A stretch of 64,000 nucleotides of DNA from Pseudocercospora fijiensis CIRAD86 (Eukaryota; Ascomycota; Dothideomycetes; Mycosphaerellales; Mycosphaerellaceae). The position numbers were made by a program, and so were the translations under genes. The notes under the pieces are model-generated. The model ran no database searches. It saw only the letters and a program-made list of their open reading frames with translations, and had not been told where the DNA came from. The stretch spans positions 62,001 to 126,000 of the forward strand of contig NW_006921537.1 of assembly GCF_000340215.1 (NCBI RefSeq), in the 5' to 3' direction. This document shows positions 1-13,400 of the stretch, one piece after another; within the stretch, counting starts at the first letter, position 1; every line of letters starts with the position of its first letter.

Positions 1-2131
1 AAAATCTTAACATTTACCCGGTTAAATACGTTATTAACCTAAGAACTGCCGGAGAAATCGCAGATCTTAAAGACATCCCGCCGATACCGGAAGCTACCGA
101 GGCTACCGATTAGGCCGAAGACGAGCTAGAATCTACCTTAGGCATAGTACGAGCGATTATCGGATAGAGCTTTAGTAACACAAATTTCGGAAATCTTAAC
201 CCTCCCGGGCCGTAGGGAGAGGTATAATAGGAGGGGTACTTAGACGAGGATACGACCTAGGAACCTCTACGCTATATTATCTTCGCCCGCGAAGCAATCG
301 AGGAATTCCTACGAGACTATACCGACTATACGACAATAGAAGGAGCTGTTCTAGAACATTTTCTCCGAGAAGCGTACGAATAGAATTTAGATTAAGGTCT
401 CCGACCCGAACTAGGATAAGAACACTAGTACCTATTATATACGGACCTTCTTTAGCGTCGTAGGAACTCTACGTAGAACAAGGGGGGGGCTACTATTATA
501 GTAGCTGCCTAGAAAGCACCGACAAGTCCTATAAGCTAGCCGCTATACTATAAAGTAATATCGGATTTGAGTTGCCTTAGTAGTAGGGGCCCCTAGCGAA
601 GCAGGTCGCCTAGTTAGCCTAGGTCGCCTAGGTCGCCCGAGTCGCCTAGGTCGCCTAGGTCGCCTAGTTAGCCGCCTATTTAGCTATATAACGTAACATC
701 TTAGGGACTCCCGCGGAGGCCGCATATAGTAGAACAATACGTTATATATTAATATACGAACGACGGGACTGCACTAAACTACGCGTATATATATATAGAC
801 GATAGTAAGCGAGATATATAGAGTCGTAGGATAGATCCGAGTAGTAGGAAGGAACTAGAAGGCAGGGAAGAGCTAGGAGAAACATATTTGCTTAAAAGCG
901 GTTAAACGAGTTCGTATATACGCGCTACGTAAGTTAGCTAGAAGACAAAGGCGCTACGAGATAGCGGATACACGTACTTGCGCTTACGCGTCGGACGCGC
1001 TAGACGGCCGTAGGGCGGAATACTAAGGAAGGGGCTCTCGCTCTAAGGCACCCTTCTTCCTTTCTTCGCAGTTCGTCTTATATAGATAGCAGCTATATTG
1101 ATTTAGTGCTCCCTTTAGTTTAGTTTAAAGTTTCGTATACATTCTTACTACTTAGCTACTAACCCTTATAGCTACAATGTTACTATTCTCGGTATTACCT
1201 TAACTATAGGCAGCTAGTAGAATAGCTAGAACCTAGAGCGGAAGGCTTTTTAGTATCGTATTAGCTATATAAAATGCTCTTAAAGACGTCCTCGAAGGTA
1301 CGCTAAGTCTAATAAGGTTAAAGGCTTATAGAATGGTTTTTAGAGCTAATACTATTTGCTACTTAGTCCGGTCGTAGTGTTTATATAACCTACGCGGACA
1401 TTACCTTCGACCTCGAATATATTTATATACGCCCCCTCTGCCTCGCCTCCTACTAGCAATACTATCGCCGTGTCTCTGCCTTAGTAATTACAATCGGCTA
1501 GTAAGTAGTCTTTATTAAATTACCGATAGACTCTCGACGTCCTAAGAAAGTCGATTTATATACTTTAAGTACTTCTAAAGAGGCGCAATTACATTTACGC
1601 CGCTATCGCTATTTGTTATATCTTTACTCTATATTAAAACGACCTCTTAGTAATATATCGAAATCGAAGCTATCGAAGATATTATAGAGTAGCGCTCCTT
1701 CGAATCCTCCGGACAGTCTTAAGAGGCATATAGTATATTAAAGCCTACCTTATAATAGTTAAAGCGGAGGTGTGTCTATAGACAATCTACGATAGCTAAG
1801 AGAAGATAGAGTTATACGAGCTTTAGTTATTACTTCTTTGGCGATGTTCTTCTTTTAGGTAATATTAGTATATACGTATAAACATAACGATGTAATAGTA
1901 GTAGCCGTATATAAGTAACAAGTATACGTGCTCTTAGCGAATAATCTTAGAATAGCTAAGGTAGGGTAGGCCGAGATTCCCTTACGGGCCGGTTAGAGTA
2001 TCCGAAGGATTATAGAAGTCTCTTAGTAATATAGCCTTATCGGCTCTCCGGACATATAAGAGTGCTAGCTTAGCGCTTCGAGTATAAGTTAATATAGTAA
2101 TAGCTCCTAAGACTACTAGAATCGGAAGAGG
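1..2131 (+). pseudogene. RIP-degraded coding relict left of the LTR element
   Basis: No intact gene remains. In about 15-590 one forward frame is continuous if TAG/TAA are read as former Gln/Trp, giving an acidic polypeptide. Around 1400-1850 another forward frame reads through in the same way. The 13 kb LTR element is inserted at 2132-2136, so this stretch was once contiguous with 15318 onward and may belong to the same ankyrin-type gene, but I could not join the frames. I do not recognise a domain here. Confidence 0.4.
605..676 (+). repeat. 9-bp tandem repeat, eight units
   Basis: Eight units of consensus GTCGCCTAG. In the relict frame each unit is a three-residue Gln-Val-Ala type repeat. 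The codon just before the array (602-604) is still CAG, while most equivalent positions are TAG, which fits CAG to TAG decay of a repeated protein segment. Confidence 0.7.
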
Positions 2132-2136
2132 AAGAC
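2132..2136. repeat. Target-site duplication, left copy (AAGAC)
   Basis: The five bases directly left of the 5' LTR are AAGAC. The same five follow the 3' LTR at 15313-15317. A 5 bp duplication is typical of LTR retrotransposon integrases. Confidence 0.9.
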
Positions 2137-2324
2137 TGTTACGATATAACACTATTGCATATACGATAGTAGGCAGCGGTTACTATCGACCGCTACGGTC
2201 GCTATTGCTACTAATAGTAGGACTATTATATAGATAGCTTGCCTCGCGGTACCTTAGAGAATATATCAACTTTTGTACTATACAACCGTTACGATACCTT
2301 CGTACTATAACCGTATGCCTAGCA
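2137..2324 (+). repeat. 5' LTR
   Basis: 188 bp, near-identical to 15125-15312 and to the inverted copy at 62637-62824. Starts TG and ends CA. The few differences seen among copies are mostly C/T or G/A transitions, as expected from RIP. Confidence 0.93.
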
Positions 2325-5300
2325 ACTTAGTAGCTTCGCTTAACACTTAGTTAGCTTCTATACTAACTACTAGTCCTCTACCCGAATCGACCCCGGTCGT
2401 TATAGCTACGACGAGAATCGACGCGATTAGCTACAGGTCCTACCGATCTTCCGCCGATTACTACGATTTAACTCCTACCCGTTACGACGGTACCTATTCG
2501 ATTTACTACCCTTCCGTACTATACCCTACCGACGCGCGAGCGCCTTATCGGCGATCCTATTAGTACCCCGAGGAGACAGTAGTAGTAGTTTCTACCTTTA
2601 GTAGTAATTGCCTACTATACCTAGGTCTAGGGGTAGCCGCTTTCCCTAGGAGGACCTGCCCGATAAGCTACGCTCCTCTACCTTTAGTCGGTTCTCCGTT
2701 GTTGTCCTCCGTTTAGAGACTATCTCGCCTCTACCCTCTTACTAATAGTTTACCCGCTTGCCGTAGCTCCTTCGGACTCGCTTCTAACTCCGGTAGAAGC
2801 CTCGAAATTAGCTAAGCTAGCGGTTTAACCGCTACCCTAGTACTACAATCTCGGATTGCCGGATATAGAGCCCTATATCCTACGTATCTGTTCCTACATT
2901 TAGAACTACGTCGATTATAGCGAGAACTTCGCGACCTAACTTAGGGCAAAGTACGGCCGAATCGACTTGCTTGCCTTATACGTTCTATATTATTACCCGC
3001 TCGTAGGAAATCCGCCGCCTCTATAGGCTAAAATCGAGGAGCTCTACCTAGACGCCCTTAACGGTTACAACTTCCTAGGATAGTAGGTAGTAGATAAAGG
3101 AATCCTAACCAAATCGGTTAAGGAGCTTAAAGCCGCGCTCCTAACGGTGCGCGATTTACGCTATTACCGTTAATTCTACCCGGAGATCTATCTACTACCT
3201 ATAGTAGAGTAGCGCCTACTAGCCCGACCGCCTTAAGTCCTACCGCGGCCTACGGTTTCGCCTATTACTACGGTAGAAATAACCGTGCCGCCGGAATAGC
3301 GTCCCGGTTCGCCTAATAGCTCGCTTAAATCGGTTTTCTTACGGAGGCTACTTAAGCTACGGTACCCGGCGGACGAGAATCCTTAGAAGCTAAGGGGGCC
3401 TCTACCTAAGACTTCCCCTAAGGAACCGTTAACCGGGCCTTCCGATCTATTAACGTCGCCGTTCCGGGATATCGGTCGCAGCTAATTGCCTCTAATAAAC
3501 GACGGCCTCGCCGACCCGTAGGCTAACGAGCCGCGTAGTCGTTTCTAATATCGTACTCTAGTAGACGCCTCGTAGACAACTAAGGAGATCGATAGGGCGA
3601 ATATCGCTATATAGTAAAACCGTTAGCGTCGTAATTATCTTCGCGAATTAGCTAGACGAAAAGGAGTCTATCTTAACGAAGTCGTATTAGACTTTCTAAT
3701 AGAATAGGCGATTTTACCGCTATCGGCTACGCGTAAGCCAAGTCCGCCCTAGCCGAACCCGGATTAATACAATTACTAGTAGAGGGCAGACGTATATATA
3801 AATGCCCGTAGGTATAGCCGCTTACGTCGGGGCGGGTTTGCGCTAGGCGATCCGCCTAGTAATCCGCCTAGTAATCCTCCTAGCAATCTACCCGGAAATC
3901 CTCCCGACGATCCTCTACTACCGCTACCTAGTAACTTCGATCCGGGTAATTCCTCTCGTAAGCCGACGTAGGGTTAGCCTTTGCCCTTTCCGCTATTAGA
4001 CTTGTAGGGTCTGCTATAGGAAGGCAAGAAGCAACGCTAGAAACACTATCGGTATAGGGATAATCCGAGTAAGGATAGATCTTTATCTAATAGTAAGGAT
4101 TCGGACGACTCCGATTAATCCTCGTCGGATAACGATAGCTCCTTAGATAGTAGTTATTATAGACACGCCCGCCGTCGTAGACACTGTTAGTATTATCGGG
4201 ACTACGTCGTAGAAGCGCTAGTTTCTAAAGCGAGTTATGTCTAGAGGTACTACGCCCGCCCCTAGCGGCTACGGTTCGATCTAGCGTATCTTAGGTTCTT
4301 CGATCCTCTACTTAGTATTACGGATTACGGCGAGAGAGACTACGCCTTAGTCGGGAATAAGATAATATACCGTTCGGTATATACTTTTATCGAAGCGGCT
4401 AAGGATTATACTTATATTATAGGGCGAGAGACGGTTCGTCTTAACCTCTCTCTTTGCTTTCGAGGGGTAGCGCTTAGTTAGTATTATAGTTACCTTTCTA
4501 GCCGCAACCGAGTAAAGCTCCGCGGCGGACACGGTCTAAAGCGCTAGGAACGTTATCTTAGTAAGAAATAGAAGGTCCCTCCGATAAAGGCGATAGATCT
4601 CCTCGATAAGTAACGCTACGACCGGTAGGATATTACTTTAGGGCGTTTAGTAACAGACTTTATTATTAAGACGGTGCGACTCGCTAAGGATACCGGCGTA
4701 CGGAAATCGAACCGGCTCTTAGAAGCTTACTGTCGAATAGACCCGCGCCTCTAATTAAATATAGACGAGCTAAATCGTCGTATAAAGGTCGATAAGTAGG
4801 TTACGTACTACGAGAAGTAGGTATTAATCTAGGAGTATATGCTTTCGTCCTCGTTTAATCGTCGCTAAGACGCTACGACTAGGAATAATAGCCGCGCTAG
4901 TAAGGCTACCTAGTAGAACCGATACGAAGGGAACGCCTCTTATACTCTAGCGAGCTTCGCTTTAGTAAGAGCATCCCCTAACTACTAGAACCGCGATGCC
5001 GACCGACCGAACCTACTACGCCCTACTAATACCTATTAGCAGAATCGCCTACCTAACGCCCCTTAGTAGAATCGCCTGCCGCCGGTAGGAAATAGTAAAG
5101 GACCGTCGAAGGGTAGTAGCCCTACCTTCCTCCTAAAAGACTTAAAGCGAGTCGATTCGCGCCTATTTAATCGATAGGATAGAAAGCGTAACGATCGAGC
5201 TCGTAAGTAGGCTAACTTTACCGATAATAGTAAGAAAGCAGGCGATACCGTAAATAATGCTAACTAAGCCGACGACGTCTATCGGGAGGATAGTTAGGAG

Positions 5301-8300
5301 GATAATAGGAGAACCGACGCGGATAATTATAGCTATTTTAGTAACGCCGGAGAAGACGCCGACTACTTTACCGACCTATACGACTCCGATCCGGGCTTAG
5401 GAGCTTACTTTGCAGGCATAGGCGATTGCTCGCTATTAGCGTTAAACTCGGTACTATAGGCTAAAGCGTCCCTACTAGCGGCGATCTAACTATTTGCCTC
5501 TACGAAGCACGCTTATAAGGTCTGTAGGTAGCGATTCAAGTTAGGCAACCTTCTATACTAGTATATTCGCAAGGAGTATATAGGGGCGACGACGCCTTCT
5601 ACTATTATCGAACGCGTATTAGTAAACCCGGAAGTGATTTAGTCGAAGGCGCCTCCGTTAGCTTAGCAAGGTTACGTATTCCGGAATTAGCAATATATAA
5701 CTTTCCCTCTTCGGTTGTTACTATCCGGTGCGTCTATATAGGTCTGCCTAGATACTAGCTATACGCTTACTATTACAGAAAAAGACTTCGTTTTAAGCTA
5801 TTACCCGGACGTAGAGGTACGTAAGCTACGCGAACCGATCGAAATCGGCGGCATTGCCGGCGCGTATCGCTCCGGGGAATACGTCGTATTAGACATATTT
5901 GTCCCGGTAGCTAAGACGGACGGTATAGTCTCCCTAGTACGAATAACTCGCAAGGTTTACCTAGTTCCTAAACTAAAGGCAAAAATCCTAGTCGGTATAG
6001 ATACGATTGCCCTAGAGGGAATAAAGATCGATATTCCTATACGGACGGTTACCGTAGCTAGTTAGGATAACGCCCGCTTTAAAGTAGCCGTTAAGCGTAA
6101 GAAAGGGAAGTCGGTCTAGCGCCCTATAAGGCTAGCGGAGGACGTAACATTAGCGCTGCGTACGGTCGCCCTCGCTCTAGTTAAGTACGGCGGCGACCTC
6201 CCTAAGGGCCGGGATTTTATTCTTAACGCCGGTTTCTTAGTCTAGCTAACTAGTAATATATAGGGATTGTCGTTACAAGCTCCGCCGTTAGTAACGGCGT
6301 ATAATTAGGTCGTAGACGCTAATTTTTCTTATATATACATTCGTAACGATGCGACGACTCTAGTAACGATTCGAGCTAGATAGCTACTCGGTTTATTAAG
6401 TAATAGGACTATTGCTAGGGCCTACTATATCGACGTAGCCGACTACGGACTAGCGGGATTGAGTCCTAACGCTTTTACGGCTACGCGGGATATGCTAAAT
6501 GCATAGCGGGAACACTAGCACGCGTTAGGCGTAACGATCTATAGTAACGATAACTAGGTAGACTAAATCGCTATAGCAGTCGAGCGGTACCTAGAGCTTT
6601 TTACGGATCGCTAAACGGTAGTCGATATTCCCGAGTACGATTACATGCCTATCCTAACTATACTAAATTACCTAGATCTATTACCGCCCCCCCGTATAAT
6701 TAACCTAGGCAAGAGGGATCGTAAAGTAGTAGATAAGATATATAACGACCTATACCGCTAGGGGAAGATATAGTATACAACCGAGCCTACGCCCTTCGGC
6801 TTTCTAGTGTTTGTCGTATAGAAGCGCGTTACTAACGGTAAAGGTAGTATAATTAATAAGCCGCGGGCGGTAGTCGATATACGCGCCTTAAATAAGGTAA
6901 CGATCCCCGACAGCTATTAGATACCGCTCTAGGCGGATCTCTTTATATAGTTAGTAGGGTGCTAGTATATTAGCACTATAGACTGTCTAACCTTCTTCTA
7001 CTAATAGGGCGTAAAGCCGGAGGATCGTTACAAATTAACGATTAATACTTATCGTAGCTAGGAACAGTACAAGGTCGCTATTATAGGATATTCGAACAGT
7101 GTCTAATTCGTATAGCAGAAGCTAGATTAGATCCTTCGCGACTATCGCAGCTTTGCGCGAGCTTATATCGACGATATCGTAGTGTTTTCGAAGACATTGC
7201 CTAAGTATCTCGATTATCTAGAAGCGGTCTTTTAGAGGTTAGACGCCGTAAGGATTAGCATTAGTCCGAAGAAGACTTTCTTAGGCTTCCCCTCTGCGAC
7301 CCTTTTAGGTTAGTACGTTAGCGGCCTCGGTCTAGCTACGAGTAAAGAGAAAATCGCAGCGATTACCTTACTTTAGTTCCCGGAGAACGTATAGAAGCTA
7401 GAGTATTATCTCGGTCTAACTAATTAGTTACGGCAATATATCCTATACTATGTATAGATAGCGGCGCCTCTATAGGCGGAGAAGACACGCTTATTAAAAG
7501 GGGCGCTAGTTACCGGCAATAGTCGTCGCCGGTACGTCGCTATTACGACGCTAGGTAAGAACGATTAGTACCGCGACGAGCTAGTAAAAGCGTTCCGCTT
7601 GTTACAATCGATGTTCTACGAGCCCTCCTTCCTATACTATTTCGACCCTAACCGTCGCTTATACGCTAATATAGATTCCTCTAAAGAGTTTGGCTATAGC
7701 GCGGTACTCTACTATATCGATAGGGACCTAGACCCTATTCTGTCTAAGGGAAAGGCGCAGTTGTTTCCTTATTACAAGGTTTAGCCTATTTTGTTCTTAA
7801 GCCGAGGCCTAACTTAGGCGGAGATACGATATTAGCCGATAGAGCTCGAATACTCGGGAATCGTATAGATAGTAAAGAAGGTAGGCTATTTAATATATGC
7901 TTTATCGAGGCCGACGACTATCTTTATAGACTACTATACCGCGGTCGGTCTTACTAACTCGGTATCGATAACTATAACTACCGATATAGGTAAGCAGAAC
8001 CTAAAATTAGTAAGGGCATCGATATTCCTTTCCTAATATCGAGTCGATATAGTTTACCGTCTAGGGCGGATATACCTAGTTCTAGACGCCCTTAGTCGAC
8101 TTCTAGGGAATACGGAGTCGCCTAAGCTAACGCCGGACGAGGAGAACTTAGACCCGCTCTCTTACTATACCGACGCTACGCCCTCTTCGGCCGATCTAGA
8201 GGAAGTAGCCTACTTCTATACGATATTAGTAGAGCTAGATCCGGATTTCCGACGTCGGTTAAACCGAGCGTACGATAATAACGAACATTAGTCTAGGGTT

Positions 8301-10255
8301 TTACGACTAGTTCGATAAGCGTAGGCGCGGAATGCTTTAGAGCGTCTCTATTCGGAGGGAGCTAATATACCTTCGGTAACGAAAACGCTAGTTCGGTATA
8401 AGGGTAGCAAAAATCCGGACCTATTCGTAGGTAATAAGTTTAATAGTCCGCTAGGCATTCGATTCTTCGAGAGGGACGGCCTCTTGTATTTCCGTAACTA
8501 ATCTTTAGGGCGTAAGCGACTCTATATCCCTCGAGCCTTAATAGGCGAGATCTTCGAGTAGGCTTACGATAACCGTTGCTACTAAGGCTTTTAGCGCGTC
8601 TTCGACCGCATTTAAGCTTCCTTCTTTATATATCGACTCGCTCGCTACCTTCGCCTCTATTTAGATTATTGTTACTAGTATCTCCTTTTGCGTATCCCCC
8701 GATACGCTCCTTACGGCGAACTTTACCCGATCTAGAATATAGAGGGCCTATACTATACTATAACGATAGATCTCGTAACCGCCTTGCCGGTTACGACCGA
8801 TAGATTTAATGCACTATATACGATTACTTATAAGACGTCTAAGCGGGTAGCAGTCGTCCTAGGTAAAGAGGACTAGAAGGCCTACGACTAGGGTATCGCT
8901 CTAATCGATAGGCTTTGCTTAATAGATATAAGTATGCCGGTAGTGCTTATCGCTAATCGTAATCCTCGCTAGCTAAGCGACTTCTTTAAGGGCGTTTTCT
9001 CGCGCCTACGTACGAAGCTAGCTACGTCTACGGCCTACTACCCTTAAACCGATAGTTAATCCGAGCGAACTAACTAAACGGTCGAGACGGCGATTCGTTA
9101 CTAGTTAGCGGATTATCCTAGCGAGGATTAGACGACGTTTATCCTATAGCTATAGGCTACGCTTAATAACTCCCGCAATGCGACTACCGGTTAGTCGCCG
9201 AACGAGGTTGCTACGGGCGTAAGGACGAATCTCGACTCGCTCGATATACTATACGACTATCCGTATAATAGGGCGGTAGCGCGTAGCTATATCTAGAAAG
9301 AAGTCTAGGACGCGATTGCTTAGGCGAACGTAAAAATAAAAGAACGGTATAATAGCAAGTATAAGCCCCTATTCCTTAAGCTAGGTAACCGTATTATACT
9401 TCGCCTATACCGTAGTTACGAAGTGCTAGGTTAGTTATACAAGTTTAGCTACCGTTTTAAAGGGCCTTTTACGGTTCTCGAGAAGGTCGGACGACTAGCC
9501 TACTATCTCGAGTTGCCGCTATTAATACGTATCTATCCGGTAATATCGGTTTCGCAGTTAGAAAAAGCTCCTAAAGACCTAGATCCTTTTAAGAGAACTA
9601 TTAATTACGAGCCCCCGCCCGTCGTAGCTAAGAACGGTCTAGGTTCTAGCGACGAGGGCGACTCTTACGAAATCGAGCGCTTTCTTAGGCGACGGACCGT
9701 CGTCCGAAGAGGCTAGCCCGTTCTCTAATACCTAGTAAAGTAGAAAGGGTATAGGAGCGCCTATAATATATAGTATAATATCGACGACTTAACGGGCGCG
9801 GACGATCTTCGTAAAATCTACGATAACGTATACCCTTTAGAGGAGGTACCGCTATCCCGTACCCTCCGTAGGGTAGTAAAGCGGACGAGAGCTCGCTAGC
9901 CTTTTTTAGAGGTTACTAGCTCCGCCGATAAAGGCGAGGCCGGACAATCCCTCGCGGTTTGTCGCAAATCGATACGACTCCGTAGCGCGACTCCTCCTTC
10001 GGAGTCGTAATCCGCCTAGGCGTGCCCTTATATCGTTATCGTAACTACGTTACTTAGGCAACCGTTATACGTAGACGCGGGCTATCCCTTATTTAGTATC
10101 GATCTTTCCGGACGATAAGAGAGCTTTCTATTAATTACTAACGACGAATAGGAATGGCCCTCGAGCGCGACAACCGCGTCTATTATAGGGAACGTAAAGT
10201 AGCAGCTTTTTAGCAAAAATTTCTATAGTACCGATCGCGATATAAGCGCCTAAAC
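2315..10255 (+). pseudogene. gag-pol polyprotein of the chromovirus (RIP-inactivated)
   Basis: One forward frame runs from an ATG at 2315, inside the end of the 5' LTR, or from a later start, to about 10.2 kb when TAG/TAA are read as former Gln/Trp. Order: capsid-like region (about 2.85-3.3 kb), basic and Ser-rich stretch, a zinc-finger-like Cys segment near 5.52 kb, retropepsin-like motif LDTS near 5.74 kb, reverse transcriptase with YIDDIV at about 7.17 kb, RNase H (7.6-8.1 kb), integrase (8.5-9.1 kb) with the conserved PVISVSQLE tail at 9.54 kb, and a chromodomain at about 9.73 kb whose YLVKWKGY signature now reads YLVK-stop-KGY. The chromodomain places it among chromoviruses. Dozens of stops make it non-functional. 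Confidence 0.85.
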
Positions 10256-10462
10256 GTTATATTATTCGAGGCGGAGTTATAGCGCGCGTCTCGCCTATAC
10301 TATAAGGCCGATACGCTCGACCTCCTCTAAGGAGCGATAGCTAAGGAATATCGTAGAAGCGAGGATCGAGACCCTTAGGATACCGTAATAGGGAATAGTA
10401 AGATTAACGCTCCTCGCGGGGAACCGCTACTATTAGACGGTCTAGGATCGGCCGGATAGTCC

Positions 10463-13400
10463 TTGTTTATTACCGGCTCGACGCCTACGCCTAAGCTAAA
10501 AAGTAAGGCAAGTAATAAAGATATAGTATTAGATACTACGGTTAAGAATTATACGGCCGCGCCTAAGCTAGAGGACCTAACGGACGAGGCGAATATAGTA
10601 TTAGATACTACGGTCGAGAGTCGTACGGCCGCGCCGGAGCTAGAGAATATAACGGATAAGGAGGATATAGTATTAGACGAAACGGTCGAGAATCGCATAG
10701 CCGCGCCGGAGCCTAGGGCCGTAACGAGTAAAGAGGATATAGCCTTAGACATCCCGATCGAGATTCCTACGCTCGCGGCTAAGCTTAAAAATATAACGAA
10801 CAGAAAGGATATAGCGCCTAGCGCTACGGTCGAGATACGTACGGCTACGCCTAAGCTAGAGGATATAGAGAACTCGATAAAGGATTCGGTAGGTAGAGAA
10901 GACGCAATAGCGGATTAGATCGGCGAGCATCGTAGAGAGATAGATAACGCTACGCTTAACCCGCAATAAACGCGACTAGAGGAATACGGTATTAACCTAG
11001 CGTAGACGTTAGAGGGCTTTACGATCCTCGCTACGGCGGAAGGCAATCTTCGATAGACCTTTCGTAAGGCGCTATCGCTTATTTCTACTAACGGTAGTTT
11101 AAGCACTAGCGAGGTTTAGGCGGTATTAAGCTACGCTACTAAGAATAGATATATACGGCCTTTCCTAATGTTTACCGAGGACGGATTAGATATAGAATTG
11201 TACTACGTATTAATAGACTCCGGCCGACAACTATTATAGCGATACGCACCGTTATTCTTAGGCCGTAGTCGTATTAACGATACGCTAATAGCGAGCTTAG
11301 CACCGTTACCCCCGGCTAATAATATAGACGGATCCGATTTCGACTTACTTAAGGTAATAGCTCGCCTATAATCGTAGGGGACGCCGGGTAGCGAGTTTGG
11401 TACTATATAGCGTTAGACTATTACTAGCCTATCGATAGTACTTCCGAATCTAGACTATCCGCTCTTTAATATTAGACGATTTTCCTTTCTAAAATATTGC
11501 GTACCGGCGGTTATCGCGGTAGTTAATCTAGATTACGTTTTCGATAGGAAGTCGTTTATATAGGCGGTTACGGCGCTTACTACGAAGAAGAAATAGTTAG
11601 CGGAGCTAGCGAAGGCGTTACTAGGCGAGGGCTAATAGACGGGCCGAGCGCTCTATAAGGCTATAGCCGACTACTTTATCGACAACGACGACCCTCCGCC
11701 GTACTATTTAGGTAAATAGGAGTTTGTTTAGAAGGGCAAAGCGTTATAGGTCGAGATCCTAGAGGCCGAGAAGCTATAAGACATCGTGCCGGGCTTCTTT
11801 GCCCTTTACCGAGACGCCGCTACCTACGCGTCTAGTAGCCCGGCTAACGGTACGGAAAGCGGCCCGATTAATCCCGTTAGCGTATAGCCTCTTAATGCGC
11901 CTTCGGCTTTAGAATCGGTACTACCGTTAATAATACCCGCAAATCGACCGGCTTTACTAGAATTACTATCTCCGCTAGCGCGCATACTTCCTAATTTACC
12001 GCTACTATAGGCAACCGCCTCCCTAACGTAGGCGCCGAGTAACGGCTCGCTATAAGCGCCCGTACTAGCTCCTCCTAAGCTCCTAGCTACTCCGATTAAG
12101 TCGGTTTTTAAGGAACCTCTAGTCCTATCCCCTAAAGAACTCAAGTTCGAGCGGTAGCGGCTTCGAGGCTAGTACGCGCGCTAGACTTTAATTAATAAGC
12201 GTCTCCTTCGCGCTAACGAGACGCCCGAACAAGCTACAATCCGGTAGTACGTAGAGTACGAGGACTGTAATAAGAAAGTCGATACGCTAATCGCCGCTAA
12301 TCCTATAGAGCGTAATAAGAATAGAGACGTACGCTTTATCTAGGCCGCGAAGCTCGTACGTAACGCTTACGCTAAGGACGCTAACGGTCGGCTGCCTAAT
12401 CTTTTTCGCCTACGTCCGCGCAAGCGAATAGTCGAACACTATTTAGTAAGGCTTTAGTATTACCTATATTATCTGTACCTTATAGCTAGCGATCGGCGCT
12501 TCTAGATTCTACGCGAATTATATTAGTATATAGGCAAGCTAGTTACCGATTTTAAAAACCTACTCTTTACGCAACCGTACTCCTTCTAAATTGTAAACGA
12601 CGATCTCGCCTATAAATACTCTATCTTTAGGACCGACCTCTATTCGGACGGTTACGATATATAGTAGGAGATTTACGCGATTCGCTTTAGCGAGTACGTA
12701 GCGCTTATAACGGCGGGCGAATTAAAGGAGCTTCCTAATCTAGCTAACCTCGATACGAATTTTCTACTAACTGTTACTTTCTACTATACGAAGTTATAGC
12801 ACCGACTCCTAGTAAACATTACCCGCTTACGCGAGAACTTCCTTAGCTTAAGCACCTATACTAGCGACCTACGATTCTAGCTAGCACCGTCTCTAATCCG
12901 TAATAGAGCTGTCGGTCTTATAGTACGCGCTATCTTACACTTCCTATAGACGGTCGACCTCGTATAAGAGTAGTTCTACCGCTTCGTCCTAAAAGAACAT
13001 CGCGATAGTATTATAGTAGGCGGTTACCCGGTCCTATATAAGCGTAGCGAGAACGGTAAGGACGTATCCTACCGTAACTACGGTAAGGAATACCTAAAGA
13101 CGGGTAAGCGACCTATTAGCGAATACGTCGGAGCGACGAAGCATTATAAGATCGACCTAACTACCTACGGCGAAGTCTAATTCTTATAGATAGTAGCTAC
13201 CGGACGACTCTCGATAGTGCGCCTACCTCTACTAGACTCCTAGCTTAAGGACTATACAGTTTGGCTGCTACTAATCGGTATAGAACTTAGTACCTAGTCG
13301 GCTATATAGCTCTATAAGTAGTACGAGTCGTCCCTTAATTCTAATAGTCTGCCCTACCTATACCGTCGCAACCTAGGTCGCCTAGCTATTACCTAGGACG

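Noticed and set aside
11824..12144. 106-residue open frame on the minus strand
   Set aside because: Antisense of the retroelement's second frame; low complexity Gly/Ser, no family match.
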